From positions 3,410,001 to 3,474,000 of the forward strand of contig NZ_CP092074.1 in NCBI RefSeq assembly GCF_024138715.1: a stretch of DNA of 64,000 bases, read 5' to 3'. This DNA is from Emticicia sp. 21SJ11W-3 (GTDB lineage: Bacteria; Bacteroidota; Bacteroidia; Cytophagales; Spirosomataceae). Positions 8,056 through 16,543 of the stretch are shown here, one piece after another. Within the stretch, counting starts at the first letter, position 1. Every line of letters begins with the position of its first letter. Under the pieces are notes generated by a model that was not told the origin of the DNA, searched no databases, and was given only the letters and a program-made list of their open reading frames with translations. Position numbers and translations under genes: made by a program.

Positions 8056-8173
8056 GCAATTGTTAATGCCAACTTAACCTGTCGGCAACCAAATTCTACG
8101 ATAAGCCGCAAGCATTGTGGCTTTACGAAAACTAAATATATCGGTAGTTAAATAGTGTCTTTGACGTATTTAT

Positions 8174-8284
8174 ATCCCGTCAGGGATAATATATTATTGG
8201 CGATATTTAATATACCGTCCCTACGGGACTTCGCTTAATTGATGGTACTTTTTTCTACCAATATATTATCCCGACGGGATTACC
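8174..8284. repeat. nested palindromic (MITE/REP-like) element
   Basis: The outer arms ATCCCGTCAGGGATAATATA (from 8174) and ATATATTATCCCGACGGGAT type sequence (8257-8280) are inverted copies of each other over about 22 bp. Between them is an inner palindrome GTCCCTACGGGAC. The whole could fold into a long hairpin. It lies between the two propeller genes, in the 443-bp gap from 7973 to 8415. No reading frame is present. Elements with CCCTACGGGA-type cores are familiar dispersed repeats in Bacteroidota genomes. Confidence 0.65.
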
Positions 8285-8341
8285 AATAAGTAAGAAAATA
8301 TCAAATTTTCTTATCCAGACAGACGTTTTCCTGTGTGCCGG

Positions 8342-8379
8342 TTAAAAACAAAGCCGAAGCCCCTGACGTAGTTCGGCTT
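8342..8379 (-). terminator. intrinsic terminator after propeller gene B
   Basis: The stem AAGCCGAA (8351-8358) pairs with TTCGGCTT (8372-8379). Reading leftward it is followed by TGTTTTTAACC. It lies 37 bp past the stop of the leftward gene 8416-9447. Confidence 0.6.
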
Positions 8380-8415
8380 ATACTCAAGTTATATTATTGA
8401 TAGTTATGATTGTTC

Positions 8416-9447
8416 TCAGACCATTTCAAGGCGATATTTATAAATAGTGGGACTTGAGTCCATCATGAAAAGGTAATCGCTATACATCATTAATGGCCTT
8501 CTGAATGATTCCCTACCTTTGAAAGGAGGTACAAAACTATTTACGATGGTATTTTTCTCTTTGTCAATGATAAATATTTCAGCTTCATCTGAAAATGAGA
8601 TGATATAATTTTTATAAAAACAGCCTATACTTGAGGCTAGCCCATAGGAATCTTTATAAAGATTCGTATCAAACCAGTTTTCCTGATAATGTAATAGCTC
8701 TCCTGAATCACAACTTATTATGCGAATAAATCCTCTATTAAACTGATAGCCTTTGCCCTCTGCCACATCTATTAAATCAGTGGCATTCTCACTTATCCAT
8801 CTTAGTTGTCCGGTTTGAATATGAATACATATAGTATGAGAACTATTGATACTAAAAATTAGATTGCCTTTGTATTCGCTTACCAATGATGACTTGCTGC
8901 ATCTTTCAGTAAAATACTTACTTAAATTAAAACTCCATAAGAGCTTGTTTTCGTCCAACTTAAAGCATTTCATTATAAAGGAGTCATTTTCCTTGGTATA
9001 AAATATTATCCTTTCTTCATCTACATATAGTACAGTTAACTTTTCCAGATTCTCTATTTCAAATATGACCTCCTTAGTAAGGTAGTTATACATGATAATT
9101 TTAAGGAATCGTTTTTTTGACAATATCAGAATGGAGATATTCTTATTATTTAAGTAATGGTCATATAATCCATATCCCTCTTCATCAGGAGCATAATTTA
9201 TTAAATTAAGTTCATTACCTTCCTTACTATTAATATAGAATAACTCCCCTTGAGTTGATACAAATTCAATACTGTTTCCTTTCATTCTAAGAAAACGGAG
9301 TTTTAAATTAGGTGGAATTACAATTTCTCTTCTATTATGATAGTCTTCAATATAGAGATTATTATGATGAGAAAATGCTGCCCCTTGAGAGGTAACTAAT
9401 ATATCCCCAGCCTTTGAAAATCTGCTTTCCTCTAAAAACTTTAGCAT
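8416..9447 (-). CDS. beta-propeller-like hypothetical protein, tandem copy B, 343 aa
   Basis: The ATG at 9447 gives a product of the same length as copy A. The longer frame to 9567 is produced by reading the upstream palindrome and hairpin repeat. The N-terminal 130 residues are almost identical to copy A at both DNA and protein level. Scattered substitutions accumulate afterwards (for example YDFLSKEVIYEIE versus YNYLTKEVIFEIE). This pattern fits a recent tandem duplication that included about 150 bp of upstream sequence, or later gene conversion of the 5' half. The predicted fold is a PQQ/WD-type propeller without export signal. Function is unknown. A terminator follows at 8342-8379. Confidence 0.7.
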   Translation of the reverse strand: MLKFLEESRFSKAGDILVTSQGAAFSHHNNLYIEDYHNRREIVIPPNLKLRFLRMKGNSIEFVSTQGELFYINSKEGNELNLINYAPDEEGYGLYDHYLNNKNISILILSKKRFLKIIMYNYLTKEVIFEIENLEKLTVLYVDEERIIFYTKENDSFIMKCFKLDENKLLWSFNLSKYFTERCSKSSLVSEYKGNLIFSINSSHTICIHIQTGQLRWISENATDLIDVAEGKGYQFNRGFIRIISCDSGELLHYQENWFDTNLYKDSYGLASSIGCFYKNYIISFSDEAEIFIIDKEKNTIVNSFVPPFKGRESFRRPLMMYSDYLFMMDSSPTIYKYRLEMV

Positions 9448-9481
9448 AAATTTATTGATAAGTGTTTCTGATTTATGTCTC

Positions 9482-9530
9482 GTCAGGGGCTTCCGTGCGT
9501 GTAAGCCACAGGCAGGAAGGAGACCCTGAC
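9482..9530. repeat. 49-bp palindromic element, copy 3
   Basis: The ends are GTCAGGGGCTTCC and GGAGACCCTGAC, sharing the core GTGCGTGTAAGCCACAGG with copy 2. It sits about 35 bp upstream of propeller gene B, the same position as copy 2 relative to gene A. A GAGCCACAAGCATTGTGGCTC hairpin, related to the left-end repeats, follows at about 9580-9600. Confidence 0.7.
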
Positions 9531-9604
9531 ACAATTGATAATGCCAACTTAACCTATCGGCAGCCAAATTCTACGATGAGCCACAAGCATTGTGGCTCTA
9601 CAAA

Positions 9605-9641
9605 AGTAAAAAAACAGAGTCAAGGCAATGCCTTGGCTCTG
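9605..9641 (-). terminator. intrinsic terminator after the tricorn-type protease gene
   Basis: The stem CAGAGTCAAGGC (9615-9626) pairs with GCCTTGGCTCTG (9630-9641) across a 3-nt loop with one G-T pair. Leftward it runs into TTTTTTTACTTTT. It lies 25 bp after the stop of the gene at 9666. Confidence 0.8.
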
Positions 9642-9665
9642 TGCAGTATTGGCTATTATCAATAA

Positions 9666-12600
9666 TTATTTCTTCCCGTCTATCTGCTTCAGTAATTCAT
9701 CTACTGCTGTTTTCAGTTGGTCGTCGGTGTCTTTTGCCAGCCAGTCAGGTTGGTTTTCAACAATAATGTCCGGTACGGCTGGTCCTAATTCCTGATTTTT
9801 GTCGGTGGCTTTGGTAAACCAGCCACGACCCGGCAGACGCACAAACGAGCCATCCATCAGACCCTTACCCCCAGTTGAAATCACCGAACCATTGGTAGGT
9901 ACACCCACCAATTTACCGATGCCTAACGATTTATAAGCATGGGAGAAAATCTCGGCATTTGAGTAGCTACCCTCATTACAAAGCGCAATAGACGGTTTGG
10001 TCCAGGCAGCATAAACCAGACGTTCGCCGATAGGGTAGTAATCTTTAAATTTCAGCTTGTCTTTCTCCAAATCTTCACTGGCACCTCTTGGTATGGTGTA
10101 GGCGTGTTGTTTGTAGTTCAGAATCGTCATCAGGTAGTCGGTTGTTGAGCCTCCACCATTGTAGCGTACATCAATCACCAGACCTTCTTTTCCATACCCG
10201 GCAGCGGTAAACTCTCTTTCTACTACCTCAAAACTCGGGAAGTCCATCCCTTTAATATGGATATACCCCAGGCGACCTTTAGAGAATTTCTCCACCAGTT
10301 TTTTACGGTTCTCTACCCATTCGTCATACAAATTATTAAAGATGCTGGCTGTCAGGCGAATCACCACTTCTTTGCTCTTACCATCTGCACCGCGCACATT
10401 CAATAATACTTTCTCGTTCACAAGTCCATTCAGTAGGTCATAGAAATTATCGTTATCGCTTACGGCTTGTCCGTTCACGGCGGTAATCACATCACCGGCA
10501 TTCAGCTTGCTTTTCTCTTTATCGGCAGGCGTACCCGGCACCACGTGTGCTACTTTTACACCACCGCTCACAGGTACTAATTCAGTACCCAACAATCCGG
10601 TTGCTTCTCGTTGCGTATCAATGCGGTCGGTTACGGTCATACCCATGTGGCTCGAGTTCAGTTCACCCAGCAAGAGGTTAAACATATCTCTGAAATCGTT
10701 GCTGGTGCTGGCGCTAATGCTGCGTTCTTTGTACTTGTCGTGCAGCTTAGACCAATCGTAACCATGAAACTGAGGGTCATAGAAACCATCGCGAATGGTA
10801 CGCCAGGCCTCTTCATATACCTGCGTGCGTTCGGCAGTGTAATCAATTTTCATTTTTGCCGAATACGGCAGGGCCTCTATTGCGCCGGATTTTATATCAA
10901 GCCTGCTCAATGCGCCACCCATGCGTGCAAAATACAGGTATTTACCTTCGCGGTCCATGGTTACACCGGTCGGACTGGTACCACCCTTGGTAATTTCCTT
11001 CAAATCTTTGCCATCCCATTTGATGCTGTACAGGTCACGGCCGCGTGCGGTGTTAGAGGTGGTGGTGTAGTAAAAGGTCTCACCGTCTTTTGATATCACC
11101 AGCCCGCCTTCATCACCGGGAAAACTGGTTACTCTTACAATGCGTTCATGTATTTTGTCGAAATCAATTTTTACGGGCTTCGGCGCTTTTTTGTCATTCG
11201 GCTTGGCCGGTGCGGCAGGTGTTTCAGGTTTATCCTGTTCCTGCCAGTCCTGTGTTTCACGTTCCCAGTCTTCTTTTTTCAGCCATACAAACCACACGTC
11301 GTCACTACGGCTGGAACTTCTACCCGAAATGAATCCGAGTTTAGAGCCGTCAGCGCTCCAGAACGGGCTGTAGTCTGCCCGCGGGTGCATGGTTACATTG
11401 ACAGGCTTAGTTGAGTTATCTGCTGCCTGAATGAATATCTCTTCATTAAAATATAAATCGCTGATGGCATACGCCAGCCATTTACTGTCCGGGCTCCAGG
11501 CTATGCCGCCGGGTGCATCCCAGCTATCGCCCAGAATTTTTTCGTTGGTCAGTTTACCGTCCGGGCTTATGTCGGCCACCACAAATGTACCCCTGCCACG
11601 TACGTAGGCAATCTTCTTGTTATCGGGTGATACCGTCAGGCTCTTCTCATCGCCGGTGGTTTTGGTGAGCTGCACCACACTGTGCTTCATTGATTTAAAC
11701 AGGTTGCGCTGGGTGGTATCTGCCGAGCGCACCATGTAAATATCAAAATTACCGTTGGCTCTGTCGCTGGTAAACAACAGGGTAGAGTCGTTCAGCCAGG
11801 TTGGTTCCATGTCGCGGTAGGCATGGGTTGATACATTGATACTTCTGGTTTTTTCCTTATCGGCTTCTTTCAGGAAAATCTCACCACGTACCGAAAAAGC
11901 CAGCAACTTTCCGTTAGGCGACACCGCATATTCAGACGCGCCACTGGTAAAAGTCTTTTGTTCGGTGGCATCCAGGCGGTCATCGGTGCTGATAACCACA
12001 TTTAGTTTTTGTGCCGAACCTTTATCGGTTTTAAGGGTGTACAGATTCATGTCTTTCTCGAAAACAATAGAACTGCCGTCAGCCGAAACGCTGAATGCCC
12101 GGATGGACTCATCTTTATAGCTGGTCAGTTTTTCAGGCTTGCCGGTGGGTTTGCCGTTGGCATCGAGCTTTAGCCTATAAATATTATACGCGCCTGCCTC
12201 ACTGCTCAGAAAATAAAGCGTGCTGTTGTTGCCCCATTGCGGGAAAACATCGTTGGTTTCAAAACCCGGTAGCTGCTGATAAGTTTTGTTTTTGGTGTCG
12301 TAAATCCATAAGTCGCGGTCTGAGCTGCCCTTGTAGGCCTGACGGGCTACGGGGTTGATGTCGCCCCGGACGAAAGCCAGAAAACGGCCGTCTGGCGACA
12401 GCACAGGGTCGAAACCTACGGCATCAAGCACGCGTGATTCGGTGCCACCTTTCGGACTGATGGCGTAAACCTCGCTGGGGCGTTCAATCTGTCTGAACTC
12501 ACGGTTGGTCGAAAACAGGATTTTATCCGGCTGTGTCCAGCTTGCAATATTGTCGGCACCCGAATGGTAGGTCAGTCGTTTGGGCATGCTTCCTTCGGCC

Positions 12601-12887
12601 GACATCACGAAGATATCGTTATTGCCGAAGCGTGAACCCGAAAAAGCAATCTGTTTGCCGTCAGGACTAAAAACGGGGTTTGATTCGTAGGCCTCATGGA
12701 TGGTGAGACGAGTGGCTTTACCGCCCGAAGCAGGCACCGTCCAGATATCGCCCTGAAACGAAAAAGCCACCAGAGAACCGTCTTTGTTAATAGCCGGTTG
12801 GCGAAGCAGCAGGTTATTCTGCGCCTGCAGGCACAGCACCGTAAAAAAGGTAATTGTTGAGGTTAAAAGCGTTTTTCTCATGGGCAA
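9666..12887 (-). CDS. tricorn-type S41 peptidase with TolB/WD-like propeller
   Basis: This is an exported serine peptidase of the tricorn/S41 type that degrades peptides. A signal peptide (LLTSTITFFTVLCLQAQ) precedes WD40/TolB-like repeats with SPDGK and ISPDGKL motifs across about residues 30-560. A Lys/Pro-rich linker follows, then a second blade region. A PDZ domain spans about 765-850 (GLLGTELVPVSGGVKVAHVV). The C-terminal S41 core includes IDVRYNGGGSTTDYL and the presumed nucleophile Ser976 in NEGSYSNAEIFSHAYK. The 1073-aa length is normal for the family. The next residue is Asn where archaeal tricorn has the substrate-binding Asp966. The gene is monocistronic, with a terminator just after it. 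MPM versus M at residue 3 cannot be separated. Confidence 0.92.
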   Translation of the reverse strand: MPMRKTLLTSTITFFTVLCLQAQNNLLLRQPAINKDGSLVAFSFQGDIWTVPASGGKATRLTIHEAYESNPVFSPDGKQIAFSGSRFGNNDIFVMSAEGSMPKRLTYHSGADNIASWTQPDKILFSTNREFRQIERPSEVYAISPKGGTESRVLDAVGFDPVLSPDGRFLAFVRGDINPVARQAYKGSSDRDLWIYDTKNKTYQQLPGFETNDVFPQWGNNSTLYFLSSEAGAYNIYRLKLDANGKPTGKPEKLTSYKDESIRAFSVSADGSSIVFEKDMNLYTLKTDKGSAQKLNVVISTDDRLDATEQKTFTSGASEYAVSPNGKLLAFSVRGEIFLKEADKEKTRSINVSTHAYRDMEPTWLNDSTLLFTSDRANGNFDIYMVRSADTTQRNLFKSMKHSVVQLTKTTGDEKSLTVSPDNKKIAYVRGRGTFVVADISPDGKLTNEKILGDSWDAPGGIAWSPDSKWLAYAISDLYFNEEIFIQAADNSTKPVNVTMHPRADYSPFWSADGSKLGFISGRSSSRSDDVWFVWLKKEDWERETQDWQEQDKPETPAAPAKPNDKKAPKPVKIDFDKIHERIVRVTSFPGDEGGLVISKDGETFYYTTTSNTARGRDLYSIKWDGKDLKEITKGGTSPTGVTMDREGKYLYFARMGGALSRLDIKSGAIEALPYSAKMKIDYTAERTQVYEEAWRTIRDGFYDPQFHGYDWSKLHDKYKERSISASTSNDFRDMFNLLLGELNSSHMGMTVTDRIDTQREATGLLGTELVPVSGGVKVAHVVPGTPADKEKSKLNAGDVITAVNGQAVSDNDNFYDLLNGLVNEKVLLNVRGADGKSKEVVIRLTASIFNNLYDEWVENRKKLVEKFSKGRLGYIHIKGMDFPSFEVVEREFTAAGYGKEGLVIDVRYNGGGSTTDYLMTILNYKQHAYTIPRGASEDLEKDKLKFKDYYPIGERLVYAAWTKPSIALCNEGSYSNAEIFSHAYKSLGIGKLVGVPTNGSVISTGGKGLMDGSFVRLPGRGWFTKATDKNQELGPAVPDIIVENQPDWLAKDTDDQLKTAVDELLKQIDGKK

Positions 12888-13030
12888 TAGTTTGCTGATT
12901 GATTGACAATCAAATTTAAAAGAAAAACGCTTTGAACCATCAAAAATCAGATGATTTCGGTTTAAGTGGAGATGAATTGGGGAGAGGTGACAGGAGGAGG
13001 ATGCTCAATTGGCTGTATTTTGCGTTTTAG

Positions 13031-13090
13031 ATGGCTTGGCAGAGTCTCCCGGTGTGCGTTTTGCCTAAGCCAAGCAAGGGGACTCTGCTT
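13031..13090. repeat. imperfect inverted repeat in the 12888-13275 gap
   Basis: GCAGAGTCTCCC (13039-13050) faces GGGGACTCTGC (13078-13088), and GGCTTGGC faces GCCAAGC inside the same structure. No gene is visible in the 388-bp gap between the protease and the anti-sigma-like gene. It holds this structure, the protease promoter region and the terminator at 13151-13229. Confidence 0.4.
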
Positions 13091-13150
13091 CTGAGACAGC
13101 AACTCCTGTTAACACGATAACGAATCATTCAAATACCAAAATAAATACAC

Positions 13151-13229
13151 TCCTGTAAAAAACAACTAGCGCAAAAAAACAAGTCCCGTCAGGAAAAATA
13201 TTCGCCGGACGGGACTAGTTTTTACAGGA
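13151..13229 (-). terminator. nested inverted-repeat terminator after the ECF/anti-sigma-like operon
   Basis: The inner stem AGTCCCGTC (13182-13190) pairs with GACGGGACT (13208-13216). Leftward it is followed by TTGTTTTTTTGCG. An outer arm pair, TCCTGTAAAAA (13151-13161) and TTTTTACAGGA (13219-13229), encloses it. It lies 47 bp after the stop of the gene at 13276. Confidence 0.7.
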
Positions 13230-13275
13230 AATCAGGCAATTCAACCCAAAACAAAAAATCTGTTAAAGGCAATCA

Positions 13276-14466
13276 TTATTTTTCACGTTTCAGATTTATC
13301 AGCACGCTGCCATTTACTCTGAAATTGTACCTGGGGCTCAGGAAATCGGTGTCACGATAATGATAAATATACACTGGTGTGAGCTGAAAAACATATCGTT
13401 TGTGCCTGTATTGCAGACCTGTACCCAGCGACAGGTTATGAATGAGGCCTTTTTTCTGTTCTGTATTGAAAGATGAATACAGCTCGTCGCCATCTACATG
13501 GGCCTCAAACCTTACGTTCTGGTACAGGCGCAGGTCCAGATTAGTGCCTGCCATAAATTTCATATCCCACCGGCGATTAAGGGGCAGATAATAATTGAGG
13601 TTCAGCGGAATACTCAGCATAGATGCCCTGATATGTATATCTTCAATGCGCTCATACCTTTCGGGCAGGTAGTGCTTGTACATATCGGTGAAATTCTGGC
13701 GGGTATCCAAATTAAACTCCTTCGGGTTATAATACTCTGCCTCAGGGTTAGTAAGGAACGTTAAGCCTGTGGTAAAACTCAGACTTTTGCCAAAAAACAC
13801 TTCAAAAACAGGCCCCAGGTCTAGGGTATGATTAAACCCAAGGCCTGTATTTAAGCCCAGGCGGGTATCAATACGCGGCCATCTGAACGAACGCCTTTGT
13901 TCGGCAGGCGTAATTACCGGGCGTTTATAGACCGAATCTGCACTTTTTTTAATAACTGAGGGTTCATCGGCCTTTTCAATGGTAGTTGCTCCTTCAGGCT
14001 TTGGCTCCTGCGCCTCAGTAACCGAAGTGGTGCCTGCATCAGCAACCGACTTATCGGTTATTGTAACCTGTACAGGGGCCTCATACACCACCGGACGCGG
14101 GCTGTTGGCATTGCCTGTTGAGGTAACCGGCGCTTTTTGCACCACATAAATGGTTTTGTTGATATACACGGTATCGCGGTGTACAATTTCCTGTACCTGC
14201 GTATTTGTTTTTATTTGTTCAATTGTAGAAATCTTATCATTCAGTATCCGGAATTGCTTTTCGTAATCATATTTGTCTATAAAATTCCATATCAGCAGCA
14301 CAGTGGCCAGGCTGCCATAGAGCGGCCAGCCGAACCGCCGCCAGAAGTCCAGATACCAGGGCACAAGCATTCTGCCCCTGATGTTTTGCCAGACACCCTC
14401 GCTGACTGGCCTGCGGACGGACTCCAGTTTTTCCCTGATTTTTTTATCAAATAGCTCGTTTGCCAT
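13276..14466 (-). CDS. putative anti-sigma-like transmembrane protein with C-terminal barrel-like domain, 396 aa
   Basis: The cytoplasmic N-terminus (residues 1-45, ELFDKKIREKLESVRRPVSE) is followed by one membrane segment at about 47-63 and a coiled coil at about 66-92. A Pro/Thr/Ala-rich linker runs from about 110 to 195. The last 200 residues resemble an outer-membrane beta-barrel of the PorT type (RLGLNTGLGFNHTLDLGPVF, LGTGLQYRHKRYVFQLTPVY). It lies 5 bp after the ECF sigma gene, and that pairing suggests it holds the sigma factor through its N-terminus. A one-chain protein spanning inner membrane, periplasm and a barrel-like end is unusual. The anti-sigma role is inferred from context, because no FecR domain is present. 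Confidence 0.7.
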   Translation of the reverse strand: MANELFDKKIREKLESVRRPVSEGVWQNIRGRMLVPWYLDFWRRFGWPLYGSLATVLLIWNFIDKYDYEKQFRILNDKISTIEQIKTNTQVQEIVHRDTVYINKTIYVVQKAPVTSTGNANSPRPVVYEAPVQVTITDKSVADAGTTSVTEAQEPKPEGATTIEKADEPSVIKKSADSVYKRPVITPAEQRRSFRWPRIDTRLGLNTGLGFNHTLDLGPVFEVFFGKSLSFTTGLTFLTNPEAEYYNPKEFNLDTRQNFTDMYKHYLPERYERIEDIHIRASMLSIPLNLNYYLPLNRRWDMKFMAGTNLDLRLYQNVRFEAHVDGDELYSSFNTEQKKGLIHNLSLGTGLQYRHKRYVFQLTPVYIYHYRDTDFLSPRYNFRVNGSVLINLKREK

Positions 14467-14471
14467 AAAGT

Positions 14472-15083
14472 TTATATTTTTGAAAGTCGCGTCAAATATT
14501 CATTTATCCATTCTTGCAATTTAGCTCTTGCTTTAGACAGATTGGCCCTTACGGCACTTTCTGTAACACCCAGCATACCGGCTATTTCGGTATGCGAATA
14601 GCCGTCTACCACCGCCAGCGAAAAGACCGTCCGGTAAACGGGGCTTAGTTTCTGCACAAACTCCATTATTTCATCCACCGTCAGCAGGTCCAGATGTTCT
14701 TCATCTGCCTGTGTGCGGCTGGCGTGGTCAAGGTCTGTCAATTCAATGCGGGCGTGGTGTTTTCTGAAATAGTCAATGGCGGCATTCACCATTACCGTTC
14801 TGAACCAGGCCTCAAACACCTGCCCGGTGTTATAGCGGCTTATGTTTCCGAAAACCTTGATGAATCCGTCGCTCACCATTTCTTCGGCCTCTTCATCATG
14901 GGCGGCATACCGCAGGCAGATACTCTTTGCAAAACCGGCGAAGTGGTCAAACAACTGCTTTTGTGCCAGGGGTTTCCCGGCCACACAGCCCTCTATGGTT
15001 TTTTGCAAATCAAATCGGTTATTTCTTTTTCTAAAAAACACATTATAACAGGTTAGCTTACTAATCAAAGGCGCCAATGGCAT
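14472..15083 (-). CDS. ECF RNA polymerase sigma factor
   Basis: This sigma-70 family factor (203 aa) directs RNA polymerase to a specific set of promoters. Region 2 lies at about residues 45-105 (FAKSICLRYAAHDEEAEEMV). Region 4 lies at about 140-187, with helix-turn-helix YSHTEIAGMLGVTESAVRAN. Region 1 and 3 domains are absent, as usual for ECF factors. The first ATG gives a slightly long N-terminus; a shorter start near FDLQKTIEG would need a non-ATG codon. It is the promoter-proximal gene of a two-gene leftward operon and is divergent from the Rieske operon. The shared 128-bp region contains a GAGATTAA palindrome. Confidence 0.93.
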   Translation of the reverse strand: MPLAPLISKLTCYNVFFRKRNNRFDLQKTIEGCVAGKPLAQKQLFDHFAGFAKSICLRYAAHDEEAEEMVSDGFIKVFGNISRYNTGQVFEAWFRTVMVNAAIDYFRKHHARIELTDLDHASRTQADEEHLDLLTVDEIMEFVQKLSPVYRTVFSLAVVDGYSHTEIAGMLGVTESAVRANLSKARAKLQEWINEYLTRLSKI

Positions 15084-15125
15084 ATACGCAATTTATACCA
15101 AATATGCTTCCAGAATTGTTTTTTC

Positions 15126-15149
15126 GAGATTAAAAAAAAAATTAATCTC
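15126..15149. promoter_or_regulatory. A-tract palindrome in the divergent sigma/Rieske promoter region
   Basis: GAGATTAA (15126-15133), eight A residues, then TTAATCTC (15142-15149) form a perfect 8-8-8 inverted repeat. It lies between two divergent operons, 43 bp from the sigma gene start and 63 bp from the Rieske gene start. It could be an operator or a bidirectional terminator; the sequence alone does not decide. Confidence 0.4.
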
Positions 15150-15211
15150 CGCCAGGAAGCAAAGCCGGGTAATCTGCGTATGTAGTGCTAAATAACCAAA
15201 CTTTAGTAACA

Positions 15212-15637
15212 ATGAAATTACAGGAAAAAATCAATCGTAATCAGTTTCTGAAACAAGTGGGTTTTACAGGTACGGCACTTTTTGCTTTATACACTGCAAG
15301 CAGTTGCAAAAACGAAACCGGCGTAACGCCGATATCATCAAACGGAATAACCATTGACCTGACAGACGCCGCTTATGCCAACCTGAAAAAAGAAGGAGGC
15401 TATGTAATAAAAAGCGGAATTGTAATAGCACGCTATAACGGAAACTATGTAGCTGCCACTCTTACCTGCAGCCACGAGGGTCGCCAGCAGATTACTTTTC
15501 AGAATAAAGAATGGTACTGTACAGCGCACGGCGCACGCTTTGACACCAGCGGAAAGGGGCTTAACAGCGAAGGCAGAGCCGGGCTTACTGTTTATAAAAC
15601 CGCAGTAAGCGGCAATACCCTAACCATAACCGCTTAA
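15212..15637 (+). CDS. Rieske [2Fe-2S] domain protein, exported
   Basis: This small electron-transfer protein carries a Rieske iron-sulfur cluster. The ATG at 15212 gives 141 aa; a GTG at 15185 in frame gives a longer version. An N-terminal segment (FLKQVGFTGTALFALYTASS) looks like a Tat-less signal or anchor, with Cys32 as a possible lipid site. The cluster ligands are Cys86 and His88 in TCSHEG, and Cys103 and His106 in WYCTAHG, matching CxH...CxxH. It is shorter than respiratory Rieske proteins and lacks a catalytic domain. It is the first gene of a tight operon with the DUF5777 and YceI genes (gaps 1 and 2 bp), so the three probably act together at the cell envelope. The redox partner is unknown. 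Confidence 0.92.
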   Translation: MKLQEKINRNQFLKQVGFTGTALFALYTASSCKNETGVTPISSNGITIDLTDAAYANLKKEGGYVIKSGIVIARYNGNYVAATLTCSHEGRQQITFQNKEWYCTAHGARFDTSGKGLNSEGRAGLTVYKTAVSGNTLTITA

Positions 15638-15638
15638 A

Positions 15639-16541
15639 ATGAAAACCATGCTGAAAAGAACCCTTTTAATTGCCGCACTGCTGGGAGCCCGGCAGATGGC
15701 CGCTGCCCAGGATTTACTGAACGAGCTTGACAAAACCGTGCCGCTGGCTAAAACCTACACTACTGCCACGTTTAAATCTACCAGAGTAATTAACGGCCAC
15801 TCGGTTGAGACTGTTGCCAAAAAACATCTGGACTTCCGTATTTCTCACCGTTTCGGCAGGCTCAACGAAGGTGCGTATAACCTTTACGGCCTCGATGCCG
15901 CCACCATGCGCATTGGCCTGGAATACGGACTTACCGACAGGCTAATGATTGGTGTGGGCCGCAGTACCAGCCAGAAAACCTACGACTTCTTTGCTAAATA
16001 CAGAGCCGTCAGGCAGTCGCCGTCGGGGTCGCCGGTTAGTATTACCGCGCTGGCCGCTGCCGATGCCATTACGCTAAGCACCAGCCCCAACCTTACATTT
16101 TATAATAATCAGCAAAGGTTTACTTACGTTGGGCAGTTGCTGATAGCCCGTAAATTTAACGAGAAGCTCTCTTTACAGTTAAGCCCCACCTATCTGCACA
16201 GCAACCGCATTGAAGCCAGCTCTGAACCCAACGATATTTTGGCGATGGGCATTGGCGGCCGCATGAAAATAAGCAAGAGAACGTCTATCAACGCTGAGTA
16301 TTTCTACCGGTTACCGCTTACCACGGGTACTTTTAACCTGCAAAACTCGGTTTATCATAACTCGCTTTCGGTGGGCTTTGATATCGAAACCGGCGGGCAC
16401 GTGTTTCAGTTGCACTTTACCAATTCGCTGGGTATGATAGAACGCCAGTTTATAGCCCAGACAGATGGAATGTGGAACAAAGGCGATATACACTACGGAT
16501 TTAATATTTCAAGAACTTTCAGCTTTGATAAAAAAAGATAG
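15639..16541 (+). CDS. DUF5777 family beta-barrel protein
   Basis: A 300-aa exported protein with signal peptide (LLIAALLGARQMAAAQ). The mature part is built of amphipathic strands with glycine/aromatic alternation, such as FRISHRFGRLNEGAYNLYGL, RIGLEYGLTDRLMIGVGRS and YGFNISRTFSF at the C-terminus, typical of outer-membrane barrels. It matches the DUF5777 pattern, which is recurrently found beside small Rieske and YceI genes in Bacteroidota. It starts 1 bp after the Rieske stop, indicating translational coupling. Its role is unknown. A surface or membrane component for the Rieske/YceI pair is an inference from the operon. Confidence 0.85.
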   Translation: MKTMLKRTLLIAALLGARQMAAAQDLLNELDKTVPLAKTYTTATFKSTRVINGHSVETVAKKHLDFRISHRFGRLNEGAYNLYGLDAATMRIGLEYGLTDRLMIGVGRSTSQKTYDFFAKYRAVRQSPSGSPVSITALAAADAITLSTSPNLTFYNNQQRFTYVGQLLIARKFNEKLSLQLSPTYLHSNRIEASSEPNDILAMGIGGRMKISKRTSINAEYFYRLPLTTGTFNLQNSVYHNSLSVGFDIETGGHVFQLHFTNSLGMIERQFIAQTDGMWNKGDIHYGFNISRTFSFDKKR

Positions 16542-16543
16542 CC

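Noticed and set aside
7973-8059. N-terminal extension of propeller gene A to 372 aa
   Set aside because: The added residues come from translating the palindromic repeat, which is non-coding at 6843. The same applies to gene B between 9448 and 9567.
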